A stretch of 33,006 bases of DNA from assembly GCA_020853295.1 (NCBI GenBank), contig JADYZD010000191.1:1-33006 (forward strand), read 5' to 3'. The first letter of the stretch is position 1, and every line of letters begins with the position of its first letter. Source of the DNA: Bacteroidia bacterium. GTDB lineage: Bacteria > Bacteroidota > Bacteroidia > NS11-12g > UBA955. Shown here piece by piece: positions 1 through 7,914 of this stretch. Made by a program: the position numbers and the translations under genes. The notes under the pieces are model-generated. The model was not told the DNA's origin, searched no databases, and saw only the letters and a program-made list of their open reading frames with translations.

Positions 1-655
1 CAATGTGGCTGTTGTTCTTGCTAGAACCGGCGAATTGCTTGACTCACATGGAATCACCGCTTTTGTAGTAGAAAGGGGAACACCAGGATTTACAGGAGGC
101 AAAAAAGAGAATAAATTGGGCATGCGTGCTTCAGAAACTGCAGAATTGATATTCACCGACTGTAAGGTGCATGAAAGTCAGATTTTGGGCAATGTTGGAG
201 ACGGATTTATTCAGGCCATGAAAATTTTGGATGGTGGCAGAATATCTATTGCAGCCTTGTCTTTGGGAATTGCAAAAGGCGCTTATGAAGCTTCTTTAAA
301 GTATTCAAAAGAACGCGAGCAATTTGGCCAACCCATTTCACAATTTCAGGCAATAGCATTTAAACTGGCCGATATGGCTACCCAAATAGATGCCGCCGAA
401 CTGCTCACATTGCAAGCTGCGGTTAAAAAAGACATGGGGCAAAATGTAAATAAATTGAGTGCCATGGCAAAATATTATGCCTCCGAGGTTTCGGTAAAAG
501 TAAGCAACGAAGCGGTACAAATATTTGGTGGTTATGGCTATACAAAAGACTTTCCTGTAGAGAAGTTTTATAGAGACTGCAAACTATGTACAATAGGAGA
601 AGGCACTTCAGAAATACAAAAACTTGTGATTTCACGATCAATTCTTAAAGATTGA
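1..655 (+). CDS. Acyl-CoA dehydrogenase, C-terminal part (5' end lies outside the window)
   Basis: Reading frame is open to the window edge. Contains '[35 protein letters not shown]' and '[40 protein letters not shown]', typical of acyl-CoA dehydrogenases. Confidence 0.95.
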   Translation, partial: NVAVVLARTGELLDSHGITAFVVERGTPGFTGGKKENKLGMRASETAELIFTDCKVHESQILGNVGDGFIQAMKILDGGRISIAALSLGIAKGAYEASLKYSKEREQFGQPISQFQAIAFKLADMATQIDAAELLTLQAAVKKDMGQNVNKLSAMAKYYASEVSVKVSNEAVQIFGGYGYTKDFPVEKFYRDCKLCTIGEGTSEIQKLVISRSILKD

Positions 656-679
656 CTTTTATAAATCAGAAGTACTACT

Positions 680-687
680 TATATTTG
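680..687 (+). promoter_or_regulatory. Bacteroidota -7 promoter element TATATTTG upstream of rpsU
   Basis: TATATTTG matches TAnnTTTG, 23 nt before the rpsU ATG at 711. Confidence 0.6.
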
Positions 688-710
688 CACTCCCAAAAAA
701 AAAGAGACGA

Positions 711-908
711 ATGATTATCATCAACGTAAAAGAAAGCGACTCGCTGGAAAAGGCGCTGAAAAAGTTTAAGAAGAAGTTTGAAAAAACCGGTGTTGTAAAA
801 GAATTGCGCGCCCGTCAAGCTTTTGAAAAGCCTTGCATTACCAAACGCCAGCAAAAAATCCGTGCAGCATACAAATTGAAAATGCAAACTGCGGATATCG
901 AAAACTAA
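711..908 (+). CDS. rpsU: 30S ribosomal protein bS21
   Basis: 65 aa, 'MIIINVKESDSLEKALKKFKKKFEKTGVVKELRARQAFEKPCITKRQQKIRAAYK', a typical bS21 sequence. Confidence 0.96.
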   Translation: MIIINVKESDSLEKALKKFKKKFEKTGVVKELRARQAFEKPCITKRQQKIRAAYKLKMQTADIEN

Positions 909-929
909 AACAGTTTTAAAACTCTATAT

Positions 930-957
930 AAAGACGTCTTTAAGGCGTCTTTTTTGT
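930..957 (+). terminator. Intrinsic terminator downstream of rpsU
   Basis: AAAGACGTC-TTTAA-GGCGTCTTT stem-loop (one G-U) followed by a T tract. Confidence 0.8.
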
Positions 958-1005
958 TTTCCACCTATCTGAATATCTAAAATAAATTTCGCCTTTTCTA
1001 GGTTA

Positions 1006-1013
1006 TAGATTTG
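1006..1013 (+). promoter_or_regulatory. -7 promoter element TAGATTTG for the Xer-like gene
   Basis: TAnnTTTG ending 6 nt before an in-frame GTG at 1020. It overlaps the TTG start used in the ORF track. Confidence 0.55.
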
Positions 1014-1019
1014 TATTCC

Positions 1020-1883
1020 GTGAATTCACACTCCTATATAACTGCTTTTATTGACTATCAGCGCAAAAACCGCAGAATGAGTGAGCATACTTTAACGGCC
1101 TACGAGCAAGATCTCTACCGTTTTGAAGCCTTTACAGCTCCAAGAGGTCCGCTGGAATGGGACCTGCACGACGCCAGAAACTGGATGGGAGAAATGATTG
1201 AAGAAGGATTGGCTCCTAGGTCTGTCCACCGCAGAATTTCTAGTCTGCGGTCCTTTTACAAATACCTTCGAAAGCAACACATTATAGAAAAAGACCCTTT
1301 GGCAAAACTAGTTCTCCCCAAAATGCCCAAAAAAGTGGTTCAAGATATTCCTGCAAGTGACTTGCAAAGTATGTTTCAAACTTTTCCCTGGCATGAATTT
1401 GAAAATGGCGAAAGAGACCGGTTGCTAATGTTGTTGTTTTATACCACAGGCATGCGGTTGTCCGAATTGATTCAACTTAAGGTGGCTGAAATAGACATCA
1501 AAAGGCAGTCGATAACAGTAACCGGTAAAAGGAACAAACAAAGAATGCTGCCCTTGCACCCAGAAATCATAGAGGTGCTCGAATACCACATAAAGGGAAA
1601 ACCTGGAAATTCCTATTTATTCACCACTGCGCATAACAAAAGTTTATACCCCATGCTGGTGTACCGCGTAGTCACAAAGTACCTTAGGCTGTTTAGCGAT
1701 GCTTTGAAAACCAGCCCCCATGTATTGCGCCATTCATTTGCAACGCATATGTTAAACAATGGTGCACAGTTAATGGCCATTAAAGAACTGCTGGGGCATA
1801 CATCACTTTCTGCAACGCAGGTGTATACCAAAAACTCATTTGAAAAGTTAAAGGCTGTCCACAAACTTCATCCGCGGAATTGA
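1020..1883 (+). CDS. Tyrosine-type recombinase, XerC/XerD-like
   Basis: SAM-like N-terminal domain plus catalytic motifs 'TTGMRLSEL', 'SPHVLRHSFATHML' and 'LLGHTSLSATQVYT'. Start placed at GTG 1020, because the TTG at 1011 overlaps the promoter element. Confidence 0.9.
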   Translation: MNSHSYITAFIDYQRKNRRMSEHTLTAYEQDLYRFEAFTAPRGPLEWDLHDARNWMGEMIEEGLAPRSVHRRISSLRSFYKYLRKQHIIEKDPLAKLVLPKMPKKVVQDIPASDLQSMFQTFPWHEFENGERDRLLMLLFYTTGMRLSELIQLKVAEIDIKRQSITVTGKRNKQRMLPLHPEIIEVLEYHIKGKPGNSYLFTTAHNKSLYPMLVYRVVTKYLRLFSDALKTSPHVLRHSFATHMLNNGAQLMAIKELLGHTSLSATQVYTKNSFEKLKAVHKLHPRN

Positions 1884-2007
1884 ACATTTCCTAGAAAATA
1901 ATTGCAAGAACTTCACCGTTACATTTGGAATTCTCGATCTGTTTGCTAAATTGCATTTGGGTTCATACCCAAACTAACTAAAAGTCTTACACTAAAATTT
2001 CAAAAAC

Positions 2008-2307
2008 ATGGTAATCGATTTTCAAAGCACAAACTTCAAAGCAGACCAAAAATTACTTGACTTTATCAGCTCAAAACTTGCCAAACTCGACCACTTGTAC
2101 AACCGAATAGTGAACGCAACTGTTTATTTGAAAGTGAACCGTGTTGCTGACAAAAACAACAAGACTTTAGAGATAAAAATCAACTTGGCTGAAACCCAGC
2201 TTTTTGTTACCGAGCACGACAGGAGTTTTGAAGCTGCTACCGACAATGCAATGACCGCTTTAAAACACCAACTAGATAAGGTGAAAACCAAACAGGCCAG
2301 CGCCTAA
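2008..2307 (+). CDS. hpf: Ribosome hibernation promoting factor / RaiA (sigma-54 modulation protein family)
   Basis: 99 aa, 'MVIDFQSTNFKADQKLLDFISSKLAKLDHLYNRIVNATVYLKVN', short HPF-type. Confidence 0.9.
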   Translation: MVIDFQSTNFKADQKLLDFISSKLAKLDHLYNRIVNATVYLKVNRVADKNNKTLEIKINLAETQLFVTEHDRSFEAATDNAMTALKHQLDKVKTKQASA

Positions 2308-2323
2308 TTCAAATTGCCATTTA

Positions 2324-2737
2324 TTAAATTGTTGCCACCACCTTTAGCTCTATGGCTATGGGTGTTGGCAAACAATTGATTTCCAAAGTAGTTCTGCAAG
2401 GTGGATTTTCTGCAAAATACTCCGCCCAAAGTTTGTTGTATATAGGGAAATCATCCTTCATATTGGTAAGGTAAACTGTAACGTCTACAATCTTGTTCCA
2501 ACTGCTGCCGGCATCTTCTAGAATGTACTTTACATTTTGAAAAACACTGCGGCATTGGGCTTCAATGTTATAGGAAACAATATTCCCATTTGCATCCAAC
2601 TCCACACCAGGAATTATTTTTGTGCCTTTTTCTCTAGGACCAACGCCAGAAAGGAACAATAAATCTCCCACTCTTTTGGCATGGGGGTATAGTCCTACCG
2701 GCTCAGGAGCTTTGCCTGAATTTATACTATCGTTCAT
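2324..2737 (-). CDS. RidA/Rid family protein (possible enamine/imine deaminase)
   Basis: 137 aa; 'GDLLFLSGVGPREKG...VFQNVKYILEDAGSSWNKIVDVTVYLTNMKDDFPIYNKLWAEYF...PCRTTLEINCLP', with the Rid-family Arg in 'CRTT' retained. Confidence 0.88.
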   Translation of the reverse strand: MNDSINSGKAPEPVGLYPHAKRVGDLLFLSGVGPREKGTKIIPGVELDANGNIVSYNIEAQCRSVFQNVKYILEDAGSSWNKIVDVTVYLTNMKDDFPIYNKLWAEYFAENPPCRTTLEINCLPTPIAIELKVVATI

Positions 2738-2743
2738 CTATAA

Positions 2744-3811
2744 TTATGGTTTGGTTTTGGTACCAGCCGTTGTGGGAGCTGTTTTGGGTTTGGGAGCCGC
2801 ACCCTTAGCCGGCGCTGGTGCTTTTTTGACAGGTTCTGGTTTGCGCAAAGGTGTTTTATATAGCAAAACTCCTTGATTGGTAGATTCCATATGCGTGGCA
2901 ACTGCAATTCGGGTCATATCAGAACTGAATACAGCACAGCGGGCATTGGTGCCCATGGCATTTAGTGTTGCAACCGACTTACCAGCATCAATATCCCACA
3001 CCATAGTATTGCCATCATTACAACTGCTCACCAAATATTTGCCATCTACACTATAATTAAGAGAGGTTACTTTCCAGGTATGTCCAGTAAGCTTTTTCAC
3101 TTCCTTGCCCGACACCAAATCCCAAATTATAATGTTCTTATCACTACTTGCAGTGGCCATCGTCTTTTTGTCCGGGCTCAATTCTAAATAATTCACTTCA
3201 TCTGAATGCCCAGTAAAACTGCGTATTACGGCACCTTTGAAACTAATGTTATCTATAGTGCCCTTGTTGCTAGCAACATACAAACTTTTTCCATTTGGTG
3301 CCATAGCAAAGGCATTAATTGGGCTTCCATACTTTACAGAATTCACAGGAGCTTTTGTATCAACTAGGTTGTGCATTTTTAGAGAACCATCTCTTGAACT
3401 GCTCATCAAAAACTTTCCAGAAGGATCAAACATCACCTGAGTGATGGATTCAGTGTGCACTGCTGAGGAATACACCAAGCCCCCATCAGCTGTTTTATAC
3501 ACCCTTATAGTAAAGTCTTTAGAACCCGACGCTATCATACTTCCATCTGCAGAAAAGCGCAGACAAGTAATTGCAGAATAAGGTCCTGTTAAGTTCATTT
3601 TAAGGCTACCAATATTGGGAGTATCTGCACGATACAAGCGCAGTTCTTTATCCCAACCGCCACTTGCAATCCATTTGCCATCTGGCGAAAAAGCCACTGC
3701 CTCCAGAGATCTGCTATGGCCTGTAAACTTCATTTTTAAGGCATAAGCCGTGTCTTGGGCAGAAACAACTGAACAAAACAAAGCCAAAACCCAAATTATA
3801 TGTTTGCGCAT
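2744..3811 (-). CDS. Secreted WD40-repeat beta-propeller protein with a Pro/Ala/Lys-rich C-terminal tail
   Basis: Signal peptide 'MRKHIIWVLALFCSVVSAQ'; repeated 'GHS..LEAVAFSPDGKWIASGGWDKELRLY'-type repeats; tail 'KPEPVKKAPAPAKGAAPKPKTAPTTAGTKTKP'. Start moved from 3856 to the ATG at 3811. Confidence 0.88.
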   Translation of the reverse strand: MRKHIIWVLALFCSVVSAQDTAYALKMKFTGHSRSLEAVAFSPDGKWIASGGWDKELRLYRADTPNIGSLKMNLTGPYSAITCLRFSADGSMIASGSKDFTIRVYKTADGGLVYSSAVHTESITQVMFDPSGKFLMSSSRDGSLKMHNLVDTKAPVNSVKYGSPINAFAMAPNGKSLYVASNKGTIDNISFKGAVIRSFTGHSDEVNYLELSPDKKTMATASSDKNIIIWDLVSGKEVKKLTGHTWKVTSLNYSVDGKYLVSSCNDGNTMVWDIDAGKSVATLNAMGTNARCAVFSSDMTRIAVATHMESTNQGVLLYKTPLRKPEPVKKAPAPAKGAAPKPKTAPTTAGTKTKP

Positions 3812-3838
3812 ATTTCTAACTTTTGATACTTGCACACC

Positions 3839-3846
3839 CAAAGTTA
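3839..3846 (-). promoter_or_regulatory. -7 promoter element TAACTTTG for the WD40 gene
   Basis: Reverse complement CAAAGTTA, 27 nt upstream of the ATG ending at 3811. It lies inside the longer ORF-track call. Confidence 0.5.
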
Positions 3847-3888
3847 TGCCAATCAAAGCAAAATACAGAGATGTGTGGAAAACTGACC

Positions 3889-5208
3889 TTAGAGTGTGAA
3901 CTCTTTAAAACCAATTCCCTCTTTTTCCAACAAATTCAAAACGGGTGAATACCAAATTTCTGAAGTTGGCACTTGTACTCCAACGGGCATTTTTTGTGTC
4001 AATATCAACTCTACTCCCATTGCGAGAGGCAAACCCACCGTTTTGGCCATGGCTGTATGGTGCGTATCAAGTCCTGACAATTCCATATAACTATTCAATT
4101 CATGGCTTTGTCCATGCAGTTGGTATCCAATTTTGTGAAGCATCACTACCTGATCTCGGTCTTTTTCCTGCAACTCCCATTTCACTGAAAGCCATTGTTG
4201 CAACATTTGTGCGGCAGTGCCAGCCAGCTGCAGATTTAACGGCAAGTCAAATTCCAAATAATCAAAATAGAACTTTTGTTCTACGTTTATAAATCCATTT
4301 TCAATCAACCATTCAGAGAAAGCAAGTCCGAATTTTCGGCCCGTAATGCAATCAATCAACTTACCAGGAGTATTGATTTCTTTGGGCAAAACAGTGTTGT
4401 TATCGGTAAACCCAAGAAGTACAAAAACCTGCCATGCAGAACAAAACCCCTTTCTGCGCAAGGTGCCGCGAATAAATGTTCTAACCGATTCAAGACCATA
4501 TGGTTTCATATAACTCAGGCTATCGCGGTTGGGATACGCATCGAACACTTCATTTGAAGGGTTTGAAACCGTTGTAAAGCTTTCAAACACCCTATTCCAA
4601 GGCACACAGTGTAATTCCCCATTGCGTTTAAACATGGTCATTCCACCCTGAGCTGCAAGAATTACATTTTGGGGATTCCAGCTAAATTTATATTGCCATG
4701 GATTGCCATTTGAGTCTTCAGGATGAATGAGGCCACCACAATAACTTTCGAAAGAAACAATTTCAGCTCCATGGGCTTTTAAGTCATGTATGGCTTTCAT
4801 TGCCGACATATGGTCGATTCCGGGATCCAAACCCATTTCATTGAGAAAAGTAATTCCACGTTTTTGGGCTTCCAAATCCAATTTGGCCATAGCCTCAGAA
4901 ACATAAGAAGCAGTGGCCAAGTGTTTGCCCATATCCAAGCAATGTGCGGCAATTTGAGGGTGCATGGATGGTGGAAGTAACGATACCACCAAATCCGCAT
5001 CTTGTATTACACCTCTAAGGTGTTCTGCATTTTGAATATCGAGTTCTAATGGTGTAACATGTACAAGGCCTTTGGTTTTTTCTGCCAATAATTCAGCATT
5101 CAAATCACAAGCCATCACAGTCCAATTGTTCTCGGCTGCCCGTTTGTTCAAATAATCAAGCAAATACCATGAGCTTCTGCCTATGCCTAAAACCGCGATT
5201 TTCCTCAC
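3889..5208 (-). CDS. Saccharopine dehydrogenase-like NAD(P)-dependent oxidoreductase
   Basis: N-terminal Rossmann 'KIAVLGIGRSSWYLLDYL'; 'FLNEMGLDPGIDHMSAMKAI' and 'FESYCGGLIHPEDSNGNPWQYKFSWNPQNV' are typical of the saccharopine reductase family. GTG start. Confidence 0.9.
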   Translation of the reverse strand: MRKIAVLGIGRSSWYLLDYLNKRAAENNWTVMACDLNAELLAEKTKGLVHVTPLELDIQNAEHLRGVIQDADLVVSLLPPSMHPQIAAHCLDMGKHLATASYVSEAMAKLDLEAQKRGITFLNEMGLDPGIDHMSAMKAIHDLKAHGAEIVSFESYCGGLIHPEDSNGNPWQYKFSWNPQNVILAAQGGMTMFKRNGELHCVPWNRVFESFTTVSNPSNEVFDAYPNRDSLSYMKPYGLESVRTFIRGTLRRKGFCSAWQVFVLLGFTDNNTVLPKEINTPGKLIDCITGRKFGLAFSEWLIENGFINVEQKFYFDYLEFDLPLNLQLAGTAAQMLQQWLSVKWELQEKDRDQVVMLHKIGYQLHGQSHELNSYMELSGLDTHHTAMAKTVGLPLAMGVELILTQKMPVGVQVPTSEIWYSPVLNLLEKEGIGFKEFTL

Positions 5209-5267
5209 CCCGCAAAACTACGATTGCCCTGCCTTTTTACAGCAAGATTTTTCCAAATACACCGTGT

Positions 5268-6059
5268 TTATTTGTTTTGGCGGCGGGCTTCATACAGCAA
5301 TAATGAAACGGCAACCGATACATTTAAGCTATCCACTTTGCCCATCATTGGAACATTTACATTTACATATTCCTGTGAAGACCATTCTTCAGAAAGCCCT
5401 GTACTTTCCGTACCTACCGCTATGGCCATTGGGCCTTGAAATGAAATATCCCAGGAGGGTATCGCATCTGTCATGTAGGTAGTAAACACATTGACCTGAT
5501 TCTTTCTAAAAAATTCTTGGGCTTCCAAATTGCTGCAATGCACAACTGGCAGGGTAAAAACACAACCCACACTGCCGCGGATTACATTTGGATTGAACAA
5601 ATCGGCACCCTTACCCGTTAAAATCACCGCCTCTGCACGCATGGCATCTGCAGTGCGCAGCATGGCACCAATATTTCCTGGTTTTTCTATGCCCTCTGCG
5701 AGCAAATAAACGGAATTTTTAGTACAATTCAATTCACTCAAATTGCTGGTTTTATAGGCTACCAAGGCAAGGGCATTGCGAACATCATGACGGTAGGCTA
5801 TTTTTTCAAAAACAGGTTTCGACACTTCTGTTGCCTCAGCCTCCCAGTTAAACCCCAAAGCGGTCCACAATTCAGAAGGTCCAATAATATCTGGACAATA
5901 AAACAACTCCTTTATTTGATAACCTGCAGCAGCACAAAGCCTGATTTCATTCAACCCTTCAACTACAAATAGCTTTTGGGCCAAGCGTTCACGGGATTTT
6001 GATTGCAGTTCTACAACGCGCTTGATTAAGGGATTTTGCAGACTGCTGATGCTTTTCAA
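5268..6059 (-). CDS. TrmH/SpoU-family RNA 2'-O-methyltransferase
   Basis: 'MKSISSLQNPLIKRVVELQSKSRERLAQKLFVVEGLNEI', 'LLAEGIEKPGNIGAMLRTADA', 'AIAVGTESTGLSEEW' and 'VNVPMMGKVDSLNVSVAVSLLLYEARRQ' are SPOUT motifs. TTG start overlaps the upstream stop by 4 nt (TTGA). Confidence 0.93.
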   Translation of the reverse strand: MKSISSLQNPLIKRVVELQSKSRERLAQKLFVVEGLNEIRLCAAAGYQIKELFYCPDIIGPSELWTALGFNWEAEATEVSKPVFEKIAYRHDVRNALALVAYKTSNLSELNCTKNSVYLLAEGIEKPGNIGAMLRTADAMRAEAVILTGKGADLFNPNVIRGSVGCVFTLPVVHCSNLEAQEFFRKNQVNVFTTYMTDAIPSWDISFQGPMAIAVGTESTGLSEEWSSQEYVNVNVPMMGKVDSLNVSVAVSLLLYEARRQNK

Positions 6060-6619
6060 AAACGTTCGTTAATTGTATCGGTTGAAATAGAATCTTTGGG
6101 TTTGCGCGTAGCAGCTGCAACAAGAAAAGCCCATAAAGAGTTCAGAAAACAGAAGGTCAATAATGACATTAAAAATGACCCAATGCTATATATTTGAGAG
6201 GCGGGCATTTTTTCTGATTCTGATATTATTTCCTCTTGTAAATTGGCACCAAACAATTTGGTTTTACCAAAAGTTTCTGTCAATTTTTCCAAATTAAATT
6301 CTTTTGCCATTTCCGCCAAATTGGGAATGGTTCTATAGGCGATTTGATCGCCCAATAAAGACAAGAAAACTACTATAGACATGGAGATAACAGCACTTCC
6401 AAATGCTTGCCAATAATTGAATTTATCCCGTATTTTTCGTTCTCCAAATCCTGCCAAAAACATGGAAATAAGAATTACAGCAAATGATAAAAATGTATAA
6501 TTATTTCCCAGCCTAAGGGTCCAATTTCCGGTATAAGCAAGAACCAATTTTACACTTAACAACACAGCACCTGCCAATAAGGCGTGTACAATTGCGGGTT
6601 TTTTGAGATACGTTTTCAT
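6056..6619 (-). CDS. DUF4199-type membrane protein
   Basis: Hydrophobic segments; 'FGERKIRDKFNYWQAFGSAVISMSIVVFLSLLGDQIAYRTIPN' resembles DUF4199. Start moved to ATG 6619 (MKTYLKK), which removes the overlap with the upstream gene. Confidence 0.75.
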   Translation of the reverse strand: MKTYLKKPAIVHALLAGAVLLSVKLVLAYTGNWTLRLGNNYTFLSFAVILISMFLAGFGERKIRDKFNYWQAFGSAVISMSIVVFLSLLGDQIAYRTIPNLAEMAKEFNLEKLTETFGKTKLFGANLQEEIISESEKMPASQIYSIGSFLMSLLTFCFLNSLWAFLVAAATRKPKDSISTDTINERF

Positions 6620-6627
6620 GGTGCGTT

Positions 6628-7914
6628 TTAGTGTGTGGCTGGAATATTTGTAGCAAACCAATTGCCATTATTTACAGTTCCTAAAATAGAACCCGAAACT
6701 TCTGTTCCCCAAACGGGAGAATTTTTACTTTTGCTAAAATTAGTTTGTTGGTTGAAAGTCCAACTGCCATTGGTTGCAAAAACAGTGAGTGCTGCTTTTT
6801 CGCCTGATTGAATGTAGGGCACCTTTAAACCTAAGAGTTTTGCAGGTCCTTTAGACAAAACATTGGCTATGAGTTGGGCAGTGCACTTGGTTTCGAGTGC
6901 TTTTAAGAGCATTCCATATACTGTTTGAATGGTGATGGCCCCAAAAGCTGCATAATCAAACTCTACGTCTTTGTTTTCGCTATCTTGAGGATTGTGGTTG
7001 CTGATTACAGCATCAATTGTTCCATCCATCAGCCCTTCTATCAAAGCCAGGCGATCCGCATTGGTTCTTAAGGGCGGCAATACTTTGAAATTTTCATCAA
7101 ATGTTGCCAAATCTTCATCGGTATACAGCAAATTCATTACTGGCACGGCAGCATAAACTTCTTGCCCATTTTGTTTGGCTTGTCTGATAAGTTCCACAGA
7201 TTCTGCAGTAGAAATCCGTATAAGTCTTGCAGGGGTTTTAAGCCAAGCTGCCAGTTCCAAATTAGCGCTGGTTTCGCAATTCTCACTTATTGATGGAATT
7301 CCTTTTAAACCCATGGAATTGCTTTGAATACCATCATGCATGGTTCCACCAGTTGCCAAATCTGTATTGTAAGGATATAAAAACAAAGGTGCGTTGCAAT
7401 TGGCAGTGTATTCCATAATCCTGGTTTTTAAACCTGCATGCTGGATAGGAGCATCTCCATCAAAAAATGCCACTGCACCTTCATTAAACATGTCATAAAT
7501 TTCAGCAATTTCTTTGCCTTCTTGTTTTTTTGTGGCTGAGCCCAACGGCAAAATATTGGCAGGTAGATTTTCGGCTTTCCTCAGTATGGATGAAATTGCC
7601 GAAGCTTTATCGGGATAAGGATGGTTGCCACAGCAGGTTGCAATAGAAGTAAACCCACCTGCAGAAGCGGCAGCCGCGAGTGAACGTATATCTTCTTTCC
7701 ACTCTTCACCAGGTTCACCACAAAATGCCAAACCATCTATCCAACCCGTGGAAACAAAACCGCCATTTACATCAATCACTTGGTCTGCGTTTGCACTTAT
7801 CTGGCTGTCTATTTGGGCAATGGTGTTATCCGTAATTAGAATATCACATTTTTTGCCATCAAATGGGCCACCCGGATCTGCGATGTTGGCATTTTTTAAT
7901 AGTAGGGTACTCAT
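6628..7914 (-). CDS. Dihydroorotase-like amidohydrolase fold, predicted catalytically inactive
   Basis: Retains 'EPG', 'KVLPPLRTNADRLALIEGLMDGTIDAVISNHNPQ' and 'FGAITIQTVYGMLLKAL', but the HxH motif is 'GWIDGLAFCGEPG'. See findings. Confidence 0.88.
   Translation of the reverse strand: MSTLLLKNANIADPGGPFDGKKCDILITDNTIAQIDSQISANADQVIDVNGGFVSTGWIDGLAFCGEPGEEWKEDIRSLAAAASAGGFTSIATCCGNHPYPDKASAISSILRKAENLPANILPLGSATKKQEGKEIAEIYDMFNEGAVAFFDGDAPIQHAGLKTRIMEYTANCNAPLFLYPYNTDLATGGTMHDGIQSNSMGLKGIPSISENCETSANLELAAWLKTPARLIRISTAESVELIRQAKQNGQEVYAAVPVMNLLYTDEDLATFDENFKVLPPLRTNADRLALIEGLMDGTIDAVISNHNPQDSENKDVEFDYAAFGAITIQTVYGMLLKALETKCTAQLIANVLSKGPAKLLGLKVPYIQSGEKAALTVFATNGSWTFNQQTNFSKSKNSPVWGTEVSGSILGTVNNGNWFATNIPATH

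Noticed and set aside
1011-1019. Upstream TTG start for the Xer-like gene in the ORF track (also 11217 for the ABC transporter and 28969 for the hypothetical)
   Set aside because: These TTG codons fall inside TAnnTTTG -7 promoter boxes, so they are unlikely to be transcribed; downstream starts are preferred.
1020-1883. Xer-like tyrosine recombinase as evidence of a mobile element
   Set aside because: No att-like repeats, cargo or excisionase are visible, and the gene sits between rpsU and hpf, which I recall as a standard Bacteroidota location. Treated as housekeeping.
2307-2324. Terminator between convergent hpf and the RidA gene
   Set aside because: The 16-nt gap is AT-rich and has no convincing stem-loop.
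2622-2876. + strand ORF (84 aa) spanning the RidA 5' end and the WD40 3' end
   Set aside because: The Gly/Ala/Val-rich translation is the antisense of the Pro/Ala/Lys tail of the WD40 gene; no independent support.
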